The position numbers and the translations under genes are program-made. 64,000 nucleotides of DNA from Chloroflexota bacterium (GTDB lineage: Bacteria; Chloroflexota; Anaerolineae; Aggregatilineales; Phototrophicaceae), in NCBI GenBank assembly GCA_011525385.1, contig WTGF01000086.1, positions 1-64,000 of the forward strand. Direction: 5' to 3'. Positions 44,813 through 51,937 of this stretch are shown piece by piece (position 1 is the stretch's first letter; every line of letters starts with the position of its first letter). Below the pieces are notes generated by a model. It searched no databases. It saw only the letters and a list, made by a program, of their open reading frames with translations, and was not told the origin of the DNA.

Positions 44813-45558
44813 CAGGATCTTGCCTCCAGCAATTGCACCGCTCGCAGCGCGGTACGGATGGTCATCCCTTCGCCCCGCATATAGAGCGCCTCCTTTTCCG
44901 CAAGCGTGGGTTGCTTTTCCAGGTAGATATTGGAATCGGTGGCGACCACGCAGCCGACTTTTGCCCCGCGGTGCGCGCCGACAATAAACAGGGTTGACGC
45001 TTCCATTTCTGCCGCGACTACACCGGCCTGCCGCAAAACTTCGTTGAGTTCGGGGTGGCGCGCATAATAGGCGCTGCGCGTTGTCCCAATACCCGTGAAG
45101 GCGCTAAACCCTAATTCCTCTGCCGCCTGGATCAAGGCATTGTTCACGTCAAGGTGCGCGACTGCGGGAAAGCCCAACGGCAAATACTCGTCCGATACGC
45201 CGTCGCCGCGATAGGCCGCCGTCACCACTACGAGGGAGCCAATCGGTATATCTTTACGCCGCCCGCCAGCGGAACCGACGCGAATAAACACTTCCGCGCC
45301 GACATTGCGCAATTCTTCCAGGGCGATGGCCGCCGATGAACCGCCTATCCCGGTCGAACACACGCTGAGGGGGACCCCGTTCGTGGTCCCGGTAAACACC
45401 ACATATTCACGGTTTTCAGCAATCAAGCGGGCTTCGTCAAGCTGGTCGGCAATGCGCCGGGCGCGGGCCGGGTCGCCCGGCAGCAGCACGCTGCGGGCGA
45501 CATCTCCCGGAACGCAACGAATATGCTTTTGGACTTCAACTTTTTGCGAGCCTGTCAT
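44812..45558 (-). CDS. Nucleoside phosphorylase (uridine/purine phosphorylase family)
   Basis: 248 residues of the hexameric nucleoside phosphorylase fold: VLLPGDPARARRIAD, VCSTGIGGSSAAIALEEL (phosphate and nucleoside site), RVGSAGG, and VVAAEMEASTLF with the Glu-Met-Glu that binds ribose hydroxyls. Sequence alone does not separate uridine phosphorylase from purine nucleoside phosphorylase. The overlapping adenine deaminase gene argues for adenosine or another purine nucleoside. It sits between the importer ATPase and ade in one minus-strand operon. Confidence 0.88.
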   Translation of the reverse strand: MTGSQKVEVQKHIRCVPGDVARSVLLPGDPARARRIADQLDEARLIAENREYVVFTGTTNGVPLSVCSTGIGGSSAAIALEELRNVGAEVFIRVGSAGGRRKDIPIGSLVVVTAAYRGDGVSDEYLPLGFPAVAHLDVNNALIQAAEELGFSAFTGIGTTRSAYYARHPELNEVLRQAGVVAAEMEASTLFIVGAHRGAKVGCVVATDSNIYLEKQPTLAEKEALYMRGEGMTIRTALRAVQLLEARS

Positions 45559-45607
45559 GCGTATTCCTCTTTTTTGTCAAACCGCTGGCTGCGTTAGCCA
45601 AGCGAGT

Positions 45608-46732
45608 CTAATATTTTGCCTGAGCGCGGTCATTCTTTTCGCCGGTTACGCGCCGAGCGGCCGTTTCTTCCAAGATGGCGATCCACTTTTGCGTATGCGC
45701 TTGCACTGTCACCGCCGCGCCGGGCGCGAAGCGTTCGCTATCGCTGTCTTGCATGATACTGAATTCGCCCAAGTCAGTTTCTACCAGGTATTGCACCTCG
45801 TTGCCATGAAAGGTATGCAGGATGACTTCCCCCGCAAGACCGCTGGCTTCCGTTCCCGCTAACAGACTGGCGCTATCGGCGCGAAAAAAGATCTCAGCCC
45901 GGGCGCCGCTTGGAGGCGATCCGAACTTGGAGTGCCAACGCAGTTCGATGGGAGCGCCGCCCCATGTCACCGTTAACTTGCTATCCTGCACCGATTCGAC
46001 TGCCGCGTTGAAGTGATTGTCGAAACCCATGAAATCAGCTACAAATACAGTTTCGGGCGCCGCGAAGATGTCCTCCGGCGTGCCGATCTGCTCAATTTCG
46101 CCTTGATTCATCACCACCACGCGGTCGGAGATACTCATCGCCTCCACTTGATCGTGGGTCACATAGAGGGTTGTGATACCGAGTTGCTGCTGCAAGCGCC
46201 GAATCTCCTGCCGCATATCCACGCGCAGCCGCGCATCCAGATTGCTCAAGGGTTCGTCCAAGAGCAGAACTTGCGGTTCAATCACTGTGGCGCGGGCGAG
46301 AGCGACGCGCTGTTGCTGGCCGCCCGAAAGCTGTGCCGGACGGCGGTTTGCAAAGGCTTCCAATCCCACCATTTTCAGGGCATTGGTCACTCGCTCCTTG
46401 ACCTCCTTCTTCGGAATACGGCGCATCCGCAAGCCAAAGGCGACATTGTAGAAGACCGTCAGATGCGGAAACAGGGCATAGCTCTGGAAAACCAGACCAA
46501 TATCGCGCTGATTGGGAGGCAAGCGCGTATAATCATGGTCATTGATGACAATCTGTCCGGCATCCGGTCGAATGAAGCCGGCTACGCTGCGCAGGGTCGT
46601 CGTCTTGCCACAGCCGCTTGGACCCAGCAACGATAGCAATTCCCCTTGTTCAACGTTCAAGCTGAACCGCTCCAGAGTTGGCTGGTTCTTATCGTAAGAA
46701 ACGGTTAGATCACGGATTTCCAAATAAGGCAT
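45608..46732 (-). CDS. ABC importer ATP-binding protein (PotA-like)
   Basis: 374 residues. Walker A GPSGCGKTT is near residue 37-45, Q-loop FQSYALFPH follows, signature LSGGQQQRVA, Walker B LLLDEPLSNLD, and switch His in YVTHDQVEA. A C-terminal TOBE-type domain (about 270-350) is present, as in the polyamine/iron/thiamine-type importers. It starts 3 bases after the permease gene stops, so it energises the two permeases upstream. Substrate is not readable from this subunit. Confidence 0.92.
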   Translation of the reverse strand: MPYLEIRDLTVSYDKNQPTLERFSLNVEQGELLSLLGPSGCGKTTTLRSVAGFIRPDAGQIVINDHDYTRLPPNQRDIGLVFQSYALFPHLTVFYNVAFGLRMRRIPKKEVKERVTNALKMVGLEAFANRRPAQLSGGQQQRVALARATVIEPQVLLLDEPLSNLDARLRVDMRQEIRRLQQQLGITTLYVTHDQVEAMSISDRVVVMNQGEIEQIGTPEDIFAAPETVFVADFMGFDNHFNAAVESVQDSKLTVTWGGAPIELRWHSKFGSPPSGARAEIFFRADSASLLAGTEASGLAGEVILHTFHGNEVQYLVETDLGEFSIMQDSDSERFAPGAAVTVQAHTQKWIAILEETAARRVTGEKNDRAQAKY

Positions 46733-46735
46733 AAG

Positions 46736-47512
46736 CTACACAAACTGTGATAGACCAAGTACGCGTTCCGCTGTCTGAACGAGCACGACGGTAAAAATGA
46801 CGAGCAGCGTCGAGAGGGCGGCAATGGTCGGGTCAAAATAATATTCGAGGTAACTGAGCATGGAAACAGGCAGCGTGGTCACACCGGGACCGCTCAGGAA
46901 AAGCGAAACCGGGACATTGTTAAAAGATGTGATGAAGCCTAACACAAAGGCAGCCGCAATTCCGGCCTGCATATTGGGCAGCACGACCAGCAGAAATCCG
47001 CGCAGGCGGTTCGCGCCCAGACTGACGGCGGCATCTTCTACATAGGGGGCAAGGTTACGCAGACTGGCAGAAATGACGCGCACGCTGTAGGGAAACAGTA
47101 TCGCGGTATGGCCAATGAACAAGCCCGTCATGACGTGCATATCTCCCAGGAGAACGAAGAAGTTCAGCATGGCAAAGCCGATAACCAGACCCGGAACGAG
47201 TATCGGCGCTGAAAAGACGGTTTCTACCATGCCAGACCCGGCAAATTGAAAACGCGTTAGCGCATAGGCGACAGGCATCCCCATGACCAGCGAGACGACG
47301 GTGGATAACAGAGCCAAGTGCAGGCTGATCCAGAAGCTGTCAATGAATTGGGATGTCTCGAATACATTCGCAAACCAATCCAGCGTGAAACCCTGTGGCG
47401 GAAAGGCCAGATTTGCATTGGCGCCGAAGCTCGCCATGAAAATGATGATAAACGGGCCCAGCAAGAAGCTGTAGAGAATGACCAGGCTGACATACATCCA
47501 GCGTGAAACCAT
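46736..47512 (-). CDS. ABC importer permease, PotC-like
   Basis: 258 residues with six predicted membrane segments and the EAA-type loop (EDAAVSLGANRLRGFLLVVLPNM) that contacts the ATPase. The N-terminal segment MYVSLVILYSFLLGPFIIIFMASF is the first helix. It pairs with the permease encoded just upstream (47524-48357; 11-base gap), giving the usual heterodimer of spermidine/putrescine-type importers. Confidence 0.9.
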   Translation of the reverse strand: MVSRWMYVSLVILYSFLLGPFIIIFMASFGANANLAFPPQGFTLDWFANVFETSQFIDSFWISLHLALLSTVVSLVMGMPVAYALTRFQFAGSGMVETVFSAPILVPGLVIGFAMLNFFVLLGDMHVMTGLFIGHTAILFPYSVRVISASLRNLAPYVEDAAVSLGANRLRGFLLVVLPNMQAGIAAAFVLGFITSFNNVPVSLFLSGPGVTTLPVSMLSYLEYYFDPTIAALSTLLVIFTVVLVQTAERVLGLSQFV

Positions 47513-47523
47513 CCGACTCGCTC

Positions 47524-48357
47524 CTAGCTCTGCTGCACGCGCAGGACGCGCAGCAGCAGATTAACCGCCAGGGTCGTCAAAATCATCACAACCGCGACCA
47601 CGGCAGCCGCATGATGGTCAAAGAGAATCACAGCCTCTTGCCGCAACAGTGTAGACATCAGCAATAAACGCGGACCGCCGAGAATAGCCGGAGTCACAAA
47701 GGCGGTTACCGAGCCGGTAAATACGAGCGTCGCGCCCAGTACGAGGCCATCCGATGACAAGGGCACGACGATTCGCAGGAATGTAGTGAGCCGGTTCGCG
47801 CCAAGACTGCGCGCCGCTTCCAGCACATCATCCGGGATATTTTCCATCGCGCTCACCAGCGGCAACACCATCAGCGGCAGAAATAATTGTGTCAGACCCA
47901 GCACGATCGCAGTTTCGGTGAAAATAAAGCGCACCGGGTTCTCGATCAGGTCCAACGACAGGAGCGTTTGGTTAATCATGCCGCGCCGCCCCAGAATAAT
48001 CAGCCAGGCGAAGGTGCGCGCCACCGCGTTGGTCATCAAGGGGAGAATCACCAGCGACATCAAGAATGACCGACGGCGGGAGGGCATCCGCGCCAGCACA
48101 AAGGCAGCCGGGTAGCTCATCAGCACGCAAATACCCGTGACGATGAGACCGAGCTTGAGTGTGCGCAGGTAGACAATCCACGACACGCGACTCTGGAAAA
48201 AGTCGAGATAGCCCCTCAGCGTAAAGTCGCCATCTTCCGGCAGGACACTTTGTGAGAGCAGGAAAATCAGAGGCAAGATGAAGAACACTATTACAAAAAT
48301 AAATGCTGGAGAGACCAGCAAGATGATAGTACGGGTCTGGTTGGGTCGTCGTATCAT
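47524..48357 (-). CDS. ABC importer permease, PotB-like
   Basis: 277 residues with six predicted membrane segments and an EAA-type loop (LEAARSLGANRLTTFLRIVVPLS). It is the first permease after the solute-binding protein gene, with a strong intercistronic hairpin in the 63-base gap. The family transports polyamines, Fe(III), thiamine or related small cations. Operon context here points instead to a purine-related solute. Confidence 0.9.
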   Translation of the reverse strand: MIRRPNQTRTIILLVSPAFIFVIVFFILPLIFLLSQSVLPEDGDFTLRGYLDFFQSRVSWIVYLRTLKLGLIVTGICVLMSYPAAFVLARMPSRRRSFLMSLVILPLMTNAVARTFAWLIILGRRGMINQTLLSLDLIENPVRFIFTETAIVLGLTQLFLPLMVLPLVSAMENIPDDVLEAARSLGANRLTTFLRIVVPLSSDGLVLGATLVFTGSVTAFVTPAILGGPRLLLMSTLLRQEAVILFDHHAAAVVAVVMILTTLAVNLLLRVLRVQQS

Positions 48358-48366
48358 GGTTCAAAA

Positions 48367-48388
48367 TAGGGGGCGCGAACGCCCCCTA
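48367..48388 (-). promoter_or_regulatory. Intercistronic hairpin after the binding-protein gene
   Basis: A 9-bp perfect stem (TAGGGGGCG/CGCCCCCTA) with a CGAA loop lies between the solute-binding protein stop and the first permease start. It lacks a U-tract, so it may protect or attenuate the mRNA, giving more binding protein than permease. Confidence 0.5.
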
Positions 48389-48420
48389 GCACAAAGTAGT
48401 CAAGATTCTGACCTGTTGTG

Positions 48421-49494
48421 TCAGCGCACCATGACTTCATTCCAACGCTCTAACCAATCTTCCAGGCGATCCGACACTTCGGCCTGATCCAGCACAATCA
48501 TGGTATCGAGCATCTCGCCGCAGGTAAGCAGAGCGCAAATGTCTTCCGGCAACTCGACAGTGGCGTTGACGGGCGAATCAATCAGGTCGAGCGCTTCGGC
48601 TAGCTGGACATCGTGCGAAATGAACCAGTCGATATAGGCATGCGCCAGTTCCACTTGATCGGTGGCGGCCGTAAGGCTAATCATGTTCGTCTGGCCAACC
48701 GCGCCTTCTTCAGGAACGACAGTGCTCAGGTCATGACCGGTATTCATCAGGTTGCCAATGGCAAAGCTGGCGTAGGGCGCAACCCACACTTCCTCTTCCT
48801 GCACCAGGGTCGTCAGTGCTGAACTGCGAATATAGGTTGTCACCAGATTGTCGGCCAGTTGGGGCAAGGCTTCCCAAGCCAAATCGGCATCGTAGTTGAT
48901 TTCCGCCGGCTCCTCACCCTCATCCATTTCACCCATCGCAAGCGCGCGGTCAATCATGATGAGCGTGGCTGGGCCAAAGGTGGTGGACATCTCTGGAATA
49001 CTGACAAAGCCGGCCACATCGTCGCGCAGCAGATCGGCCCAGGATGTAATGCCTGCTTCAATCAGGTCGGAGCGGTAGATCAGACTGAGGCTATTAACTG
49101 TGTAGCCGACCCCGGCCTGATTGCCCAGCGGGTCTTGCGCCCAATCGTACAATTCGTCCAGGTTTTCGAGTCCGTCGGGGTTGTAGGGCTGGAGCAAGTC
49201 TTCTTGACTGGCTATATATGTGAACTGTGTGGCAAAATGCACCACGTCAATATCGGTGTTTTCGCCCTCGGCTTGCAGTCGCGCCAAGCGATCCGAGTTG
49301 TTGCCGGTATCCAGCACGATGTCAACGTTATGCATTTCCTCAAACGGCGCAAAGACATTCTCTTCGAGCACATCCAGGTTAAAGCCCCAGATAGAGACGG
49401 TCAGGGTTTGGGTATCCTGGGCGGCAGCCATTGGCGCAAGCAATCCCAGTACCAAAAGCGCAAGTAATAGCATGATAAATGGTTGGCTTCTCAT
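48421..49494 (-). CDS. Extracellular solute-binding protein (PotD-like)
   Basis: 357 residues with an N-terminal signal peptide (hydrophobic stretch to about residue 20, cleavage near AAAQD). There is no lipobox Cys, which is unusual for a single-membrane anchor. The body has the type II binding-protein pattern (LTVSIWGFNLDVLEENVFAPFEE, VDIVLDTGNNSDRLARLQ, VGYTVNSLSLIYRSDLI). It heads the operon binding protein-permease-permease-ATPase-phosphorylase-adenine deaminase. This suggests, but does not prove, uptake of a nucleoside or purine. Confidence 0.88.
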   Translation of the reverse strand: MRSQPFIMLLLALLVLGLLAPMAAAQDTQTLTVSIWGFNLDVLEENVFAPFEEMHNVDIVLDTGNNSDRLARLQAEGENTDIDVVHFATQFTYIASQEDLLQPYNPDGLENLDELYDWAQDPLGNQAGVGYTVNSLSLIYRSDLIEAGITSWADLLRDDVAGFVSIPEMSTTFGPATLIMIDRALAMGEMDEGEEPAEINYDADLAWEALPQLADNLVTTYIRSSALTTLVQEEEVWVAPYASFAIGNLMNTGHDLSTVVPEEGAVGQTNMISLTAATDQVELAHAYIDWFISHDVQLAEALDLIDSPVNATVELPEDICALLTCGEMLDTMIVLDQAEVSDRLEDWLERWNEVMVR

Positions 49495-49536
49495 GTGTTT
49501 ATCTCCAATTCTAGATAGTTGAACGATGCAACCAAG

Positions 49537-49566
49537 ATTCTAACACGGCTTGATGTGAAATCACAT
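49537..49566 (-). promoter_or_regulatory. Promoter with overlapping inverted-repeat operator
   Basis: On the minus strand TAGAAT (49542-49537) is a good -10. The -35 position 17 bases upstream falls inside ATGTGA-AA-TCACAT (49553-49566), a 6-bp inverted repeat. A regulator bound there could block or recruit polymerase for the importer operon starting at 49494. Confidence 0.4.
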
Positions 49567-49681
49567 TTTCAAAAAGGGCGGTCTCGGTCATGAGCCTGTC
49601 CTTTCAATTTTGAGGGAATGCCAAGGATAGCTGTGCTTTGAAAGCTCCGATCTCCGCTGGAAAGCATTGACTCGATTTGAT

Positions 49682-50077
49682 CTAACCCTTGATCTCTGAA
49701 CTGGCAATCCCGCTGACAAAATATCGTTGCCCCACGATAAAGACCAAGATGAGAGGCAGCAGGGCGATAGTGGCGGCCGCCATCAACTCATTGAAGGGCG
49801 ATTGACCGTATTCTTGTGATCCCTGGATCACGCTGACCGCCAGGACGATCGTGCGTGTCTTTTCGCTGGTGGGAATCATTACCGGCCACAGGAAGTCATT
49901 CCAAGTCCATTGGAAGCTCAAAATTGCCAGTGACGTAATCGCAGGTTTACTTAAGGGCATGGCGATTTGCCAGTAAATGCGGACCTCGCCGGCGCCGTCA
50001 ATCCGCGCTACGTCAATGAGTTCATCCGGGATATTTGCCATCATCTGCCGAAACAAGAAGATACCGAAGGCGCTCAT
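49682..50077 (-). pseudogene. Sugar ABC permease (MalG-like), C-terminal fragment
   Basis: From MSAFGIFLFRQMMANIP on, it matches the C-terminal half of CUT1 permeases, with the EAA loop DELIDVARIDGAGEVRIYWQIAMPLSKP and WNDFLWPVMI. About 130 of the usual ~280 residues remain. The N-terminal half is replaced by the end of the DppA fragment. The frame is open, but a half permease cannot work. Confidence 0.75.
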
Positions 50078-50328
50078 TAGGCGAGGCCGTCGTAACTGTA
50101 GGTCAGTTGCGAGTCGATGGGTCCATTGCGCCTTTTGATCCAAATCGTGTCGGCGCCAGCTTCCAGCGCACCGGCGACAGCTGCTTTCGCTTCGCCCGTA
50201 CTAATCTTGCGTTGCCAGAGCGAATGCCAGGTATTGTAGGGTGACGTGCTTACCGGGTCCGTCGGAAAATTAAGCCCGGCGACCCCCTCCATGTCAAAAT
50301 GAATGTAGACTTTTAGACCAGTACCCAT
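50077..50328 (-). pseudogene. D-aminopeptidase (DppA, M55) N-terminal fragment
   Basis: A ribosome binding site (GGAGGG) and ATG 50328 lead into LKVYIHFDMEGVAGL with the D-x-E zinc ligands, then EAKAAVAGALEAGADTIWIK, as in the first ~65 residues of M55 D-aminopeptidases. The expected NDSHG segment with the next His is absent. The frame runs into unrelated residues and stops at the permease fragment, so it is a deletion scar. Confidence 0.65.
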
Positions 50329-50480
50329 GACGGCTAACTACCCTCCGTTATAGAATCAATTTCGCTTAAATGGGATGTCGGAATGCGGGCGCCAGCCAGC
50401 TAGAGATCTGGCCGGCGCCTCGCTTGCGCTGTAATGACGGCAATCCGTCAGCCATTGCGCCCGGGCATGGCAGCAAGGAT

Positions 50481-50549
50481 TTAGATGCCAGGCTGAGCAA
50501 GGATGGCGTCAACGTTTTCCTTAGCGGCCGCCAGCGCGTCTTTTCCCGA
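50481..50549 (-). pseudogene. Solute-binding protein C-terminal scrap
   Basis: The last 22 codons, SGKDALAAAKENVDAILAQP, resemble the C-terminus of carbohydrate ABC solute-binding proteins. Everything upstream is replaced by the IS5 3' end. With the permease and DppA fragments it marks a former sugar/peptide uptake operon. Confidence 0.5.
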
Positions 50550-50632
50550 TTTGAGAAACTCGATACATCTTGTCTCGGATTTCTGCACCTTGTCGGCACG
50601 CTGATATGGTTGCGATAGAATGTCAACAGAAC
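50535..50632 (+). pseudogene. IS5-family transposase 3' end and terminal repeat
   Basis: RVFSRFEKLDTSCLGFLH then VGTLIWLR-stop (50535-50618) is the characteristic C-terminus of IS5 transposases. The right terminal repeat is at 50619-50632. The body of the gene is missing; its 5' part is at 42015-42565 in the same orientation. Codons 50535-50549 overlap the binding-protein scrap, which suggests a join at a few bases of microhomology. Confidence 0.75.
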
Positions 50633-50708
50633 CTAGCATTCCGCCAAGCGTTCGCAAGCGATTGCGGGTTGGCAGTTTCTCACAACTAAGTTATCATAAG
50701 GCTATGTA

Positions 50709-50786
50709 CGGGGTATGGCGCAGTCCGGCTAGCGCGCTTGCATGGGGTGTAAGAGGTCCCCGGTTCGAATCCGGGTACCCCGACCA
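50709..50786 (+). tRNA. tRNA-Pro (GGG)
   Basis: Cloverleaf: acceptor CGGGGTA/TACCCCG, D-arm GCGC..GCGC, anticodon stem CTTGC/GTAAG with loop ATGGGGT (anticodon GGG), T-arm CCCCGG-TTCGAAT-CCGGG. The discriminator is A and CCA is encoded. A terminator follows at 50797-50822. It is the first intact feature beyond the island's right CTAG. Confidence 0.95.
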
Positions 50787-50796
50787 GAGTACGACG

Positions 50797-50822
50797 GGCT
50801 CACTTCAGCAGTGAGCCTTTTT
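50797..50822 (+). terminator. Intrinsic terminator after tRNA-Pro
   Basis: GGCTCAC (50797-50803) pairs with GTGAGCC (50811-50817) and is followed by TTTTT. Confidence 0.8.
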
Positions 50823-50840
50823 CTTGGAAGGCGACGATTA

Positions 50841-51896
50841 ATGAGCGAAGTTGAAATCAAGCTAACGAGCTTGGCTACCTGCGCCGGTTGAGCGTCCAAG
50901 CTCAATCCGGGCGATTTGGCGCAAGTCTTGCAGCCACTCAGTGACAACTTTAAGTCTGAGGAATTTCCGCAGGTGCTGGTGGGCTTGTCCGAGCCAGATG
51001 ATGCGGCGGTTTATCGATTGGATGACGGCCGCGCGATCATAAGCACAACGGATTTCTTCCCACCTGTCGTAGATACTCCCTATGAATTTGGCGCGATTGC
51101 CGCGGCGAATGCGCTCAGCGATGTTTATGCGATGGGCGGCAAGCCATTGCTCGCGATTAACCTGGTCGCTTATCCGGAGGGTCTCGGGCTCGATATCCTC
51201 CAAGAGATATTGCGGGGTGGGGCGGAAAAGGTGCGAGAGTCCGGCGCGGTCATCGCAGGCGGGCATTCAATTAGTGACGATGAGCCGAAATACGGTTTAT
51301 CTGTGACCGGCGTGGTCTCGGTGGAGGATATCATTCGCAAAGCCGGCGCGCGACCGGGCGACAAACTTGTCCTGAGCAAGCCGCTTGGCACGGGCGTCAT
51401 AACGACCGCGTTGAAGCGCGGGCTAGCGTCCTCGGCGCATATCGAGAGCGCCGTCAACGTGATGTCTCGGCTCAATCGGGTGGCGGCGCAATGCGCGCAA
51501 CGGCATAACGTCCGCGCGATGACGGACATTACGGGATTCGGCTTGGCTGGGCACGGGCATGAAATGGCTCGCTTAAGCGGGGTTGATTTCCGCTTAAACT
51601 TTGAAGCACTCGCTTGGCTGCCGGGGACATTTGCATACGCGAAGCGCGGCATATTCCCGGGTGGCATGGAACGCAATCGTGAATACTTCTCGCGCTGGCT
51701 GTCGTTTCCGGACAAGGGCGACGCCAATAACAAGGCGCTGCTTTTCGATCCGCAGACATCGGGGGGATTATTGATGTCGGTGGCGGCGGAAAGCGCAGCA
51801 AACTTGCTTGACGATTTGCGCCGCAACGGCGACGATGCGGTAATCATCGGGGACGTAATCGACGGCAGGGGCCGCTTGATGGTATACGGCGCCTAA
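50841..51896 (+). CDS. selD: Selenide, water dikinase, selenocysteine-containing (UGA at codon 17)
   Basis: Makes selenophosphate, the selenium donor for selenocysteine and selenouridine. ATG 50841 leads into LATCAG, an in-frame TGA (50889-50891), then ASKLNPGDLAQVL. The TGA falls where SelD has its catalytic Cys/Sec (consensus G-C/U-x-x-K). Reading it as Sec gives 351 residues, the normal length. Reading it as stop would require a TTG start at 50916 and would lose the active site. Downstream the protein is complete: LVGLSEPDDAAVY, TTDFFPPVVDTPYEFG, ANALSDVYAMGGKPL. The adjacent stem-loop at 50888-50905 could serve as SECIS. Confidence 0.92.
50888..50905 (+). promoter_or_regulatory. Candidate bacterial SECIS stem-loop
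   Basis: TTGAGC-GTCCAA-GCTCAA is a perfect 6-bp hairpin containing the UGA of selD. Outer arms TGCGCC (50880-50885) and GGCGCA (about 50918-50923) may extend it. Bacterial SECIS elements lie within or directly after the Sec codon. The loop does not clearly match the E. coli GGUCU type. Confidence 0.5.
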
Positions 51897-51937
51897 CCTG
51901 AGGCCAGAACCTCCGAGACAAGCCCTGGCTTTTGCGC

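Larger units (their letters stand above)
41963..50632. mobile_element. Island bounded by IS5-like inverted ends, CTAG on both flanks
   Basis: GTTCTGTTGACATT (41963-41976) and its exact complement (50619-50632) form the outer ends, each flanked by CTAG (41959-41962 and 50633-50636), the target favoured by IS5-type elements. Inside the left end are the first ~190 codons of an IS5 transposase; inside the right end are its last ~27 codons in the same orientation. Between them lie about 8 kb of unrelated genes, all on the minus strand. Either the segment moved as a composite unit, or DNA entered one IS copy, or two copies recombined. Confidence 0.65.

Noticed and set aside
45305-45862. 185-codon plus-strand ORF opposite the phosphorylase and ATPase genes
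   Set aside because: Antisense to two clearly conserved genes, with no domain.
50916-51896. selD as a shorter gene starting at TTG 50916
   Set aside because: This would remove the catalytic Cys/Sec segment. The upstream frame with UGA encodes the conserved N-terminus and has an ATG start.
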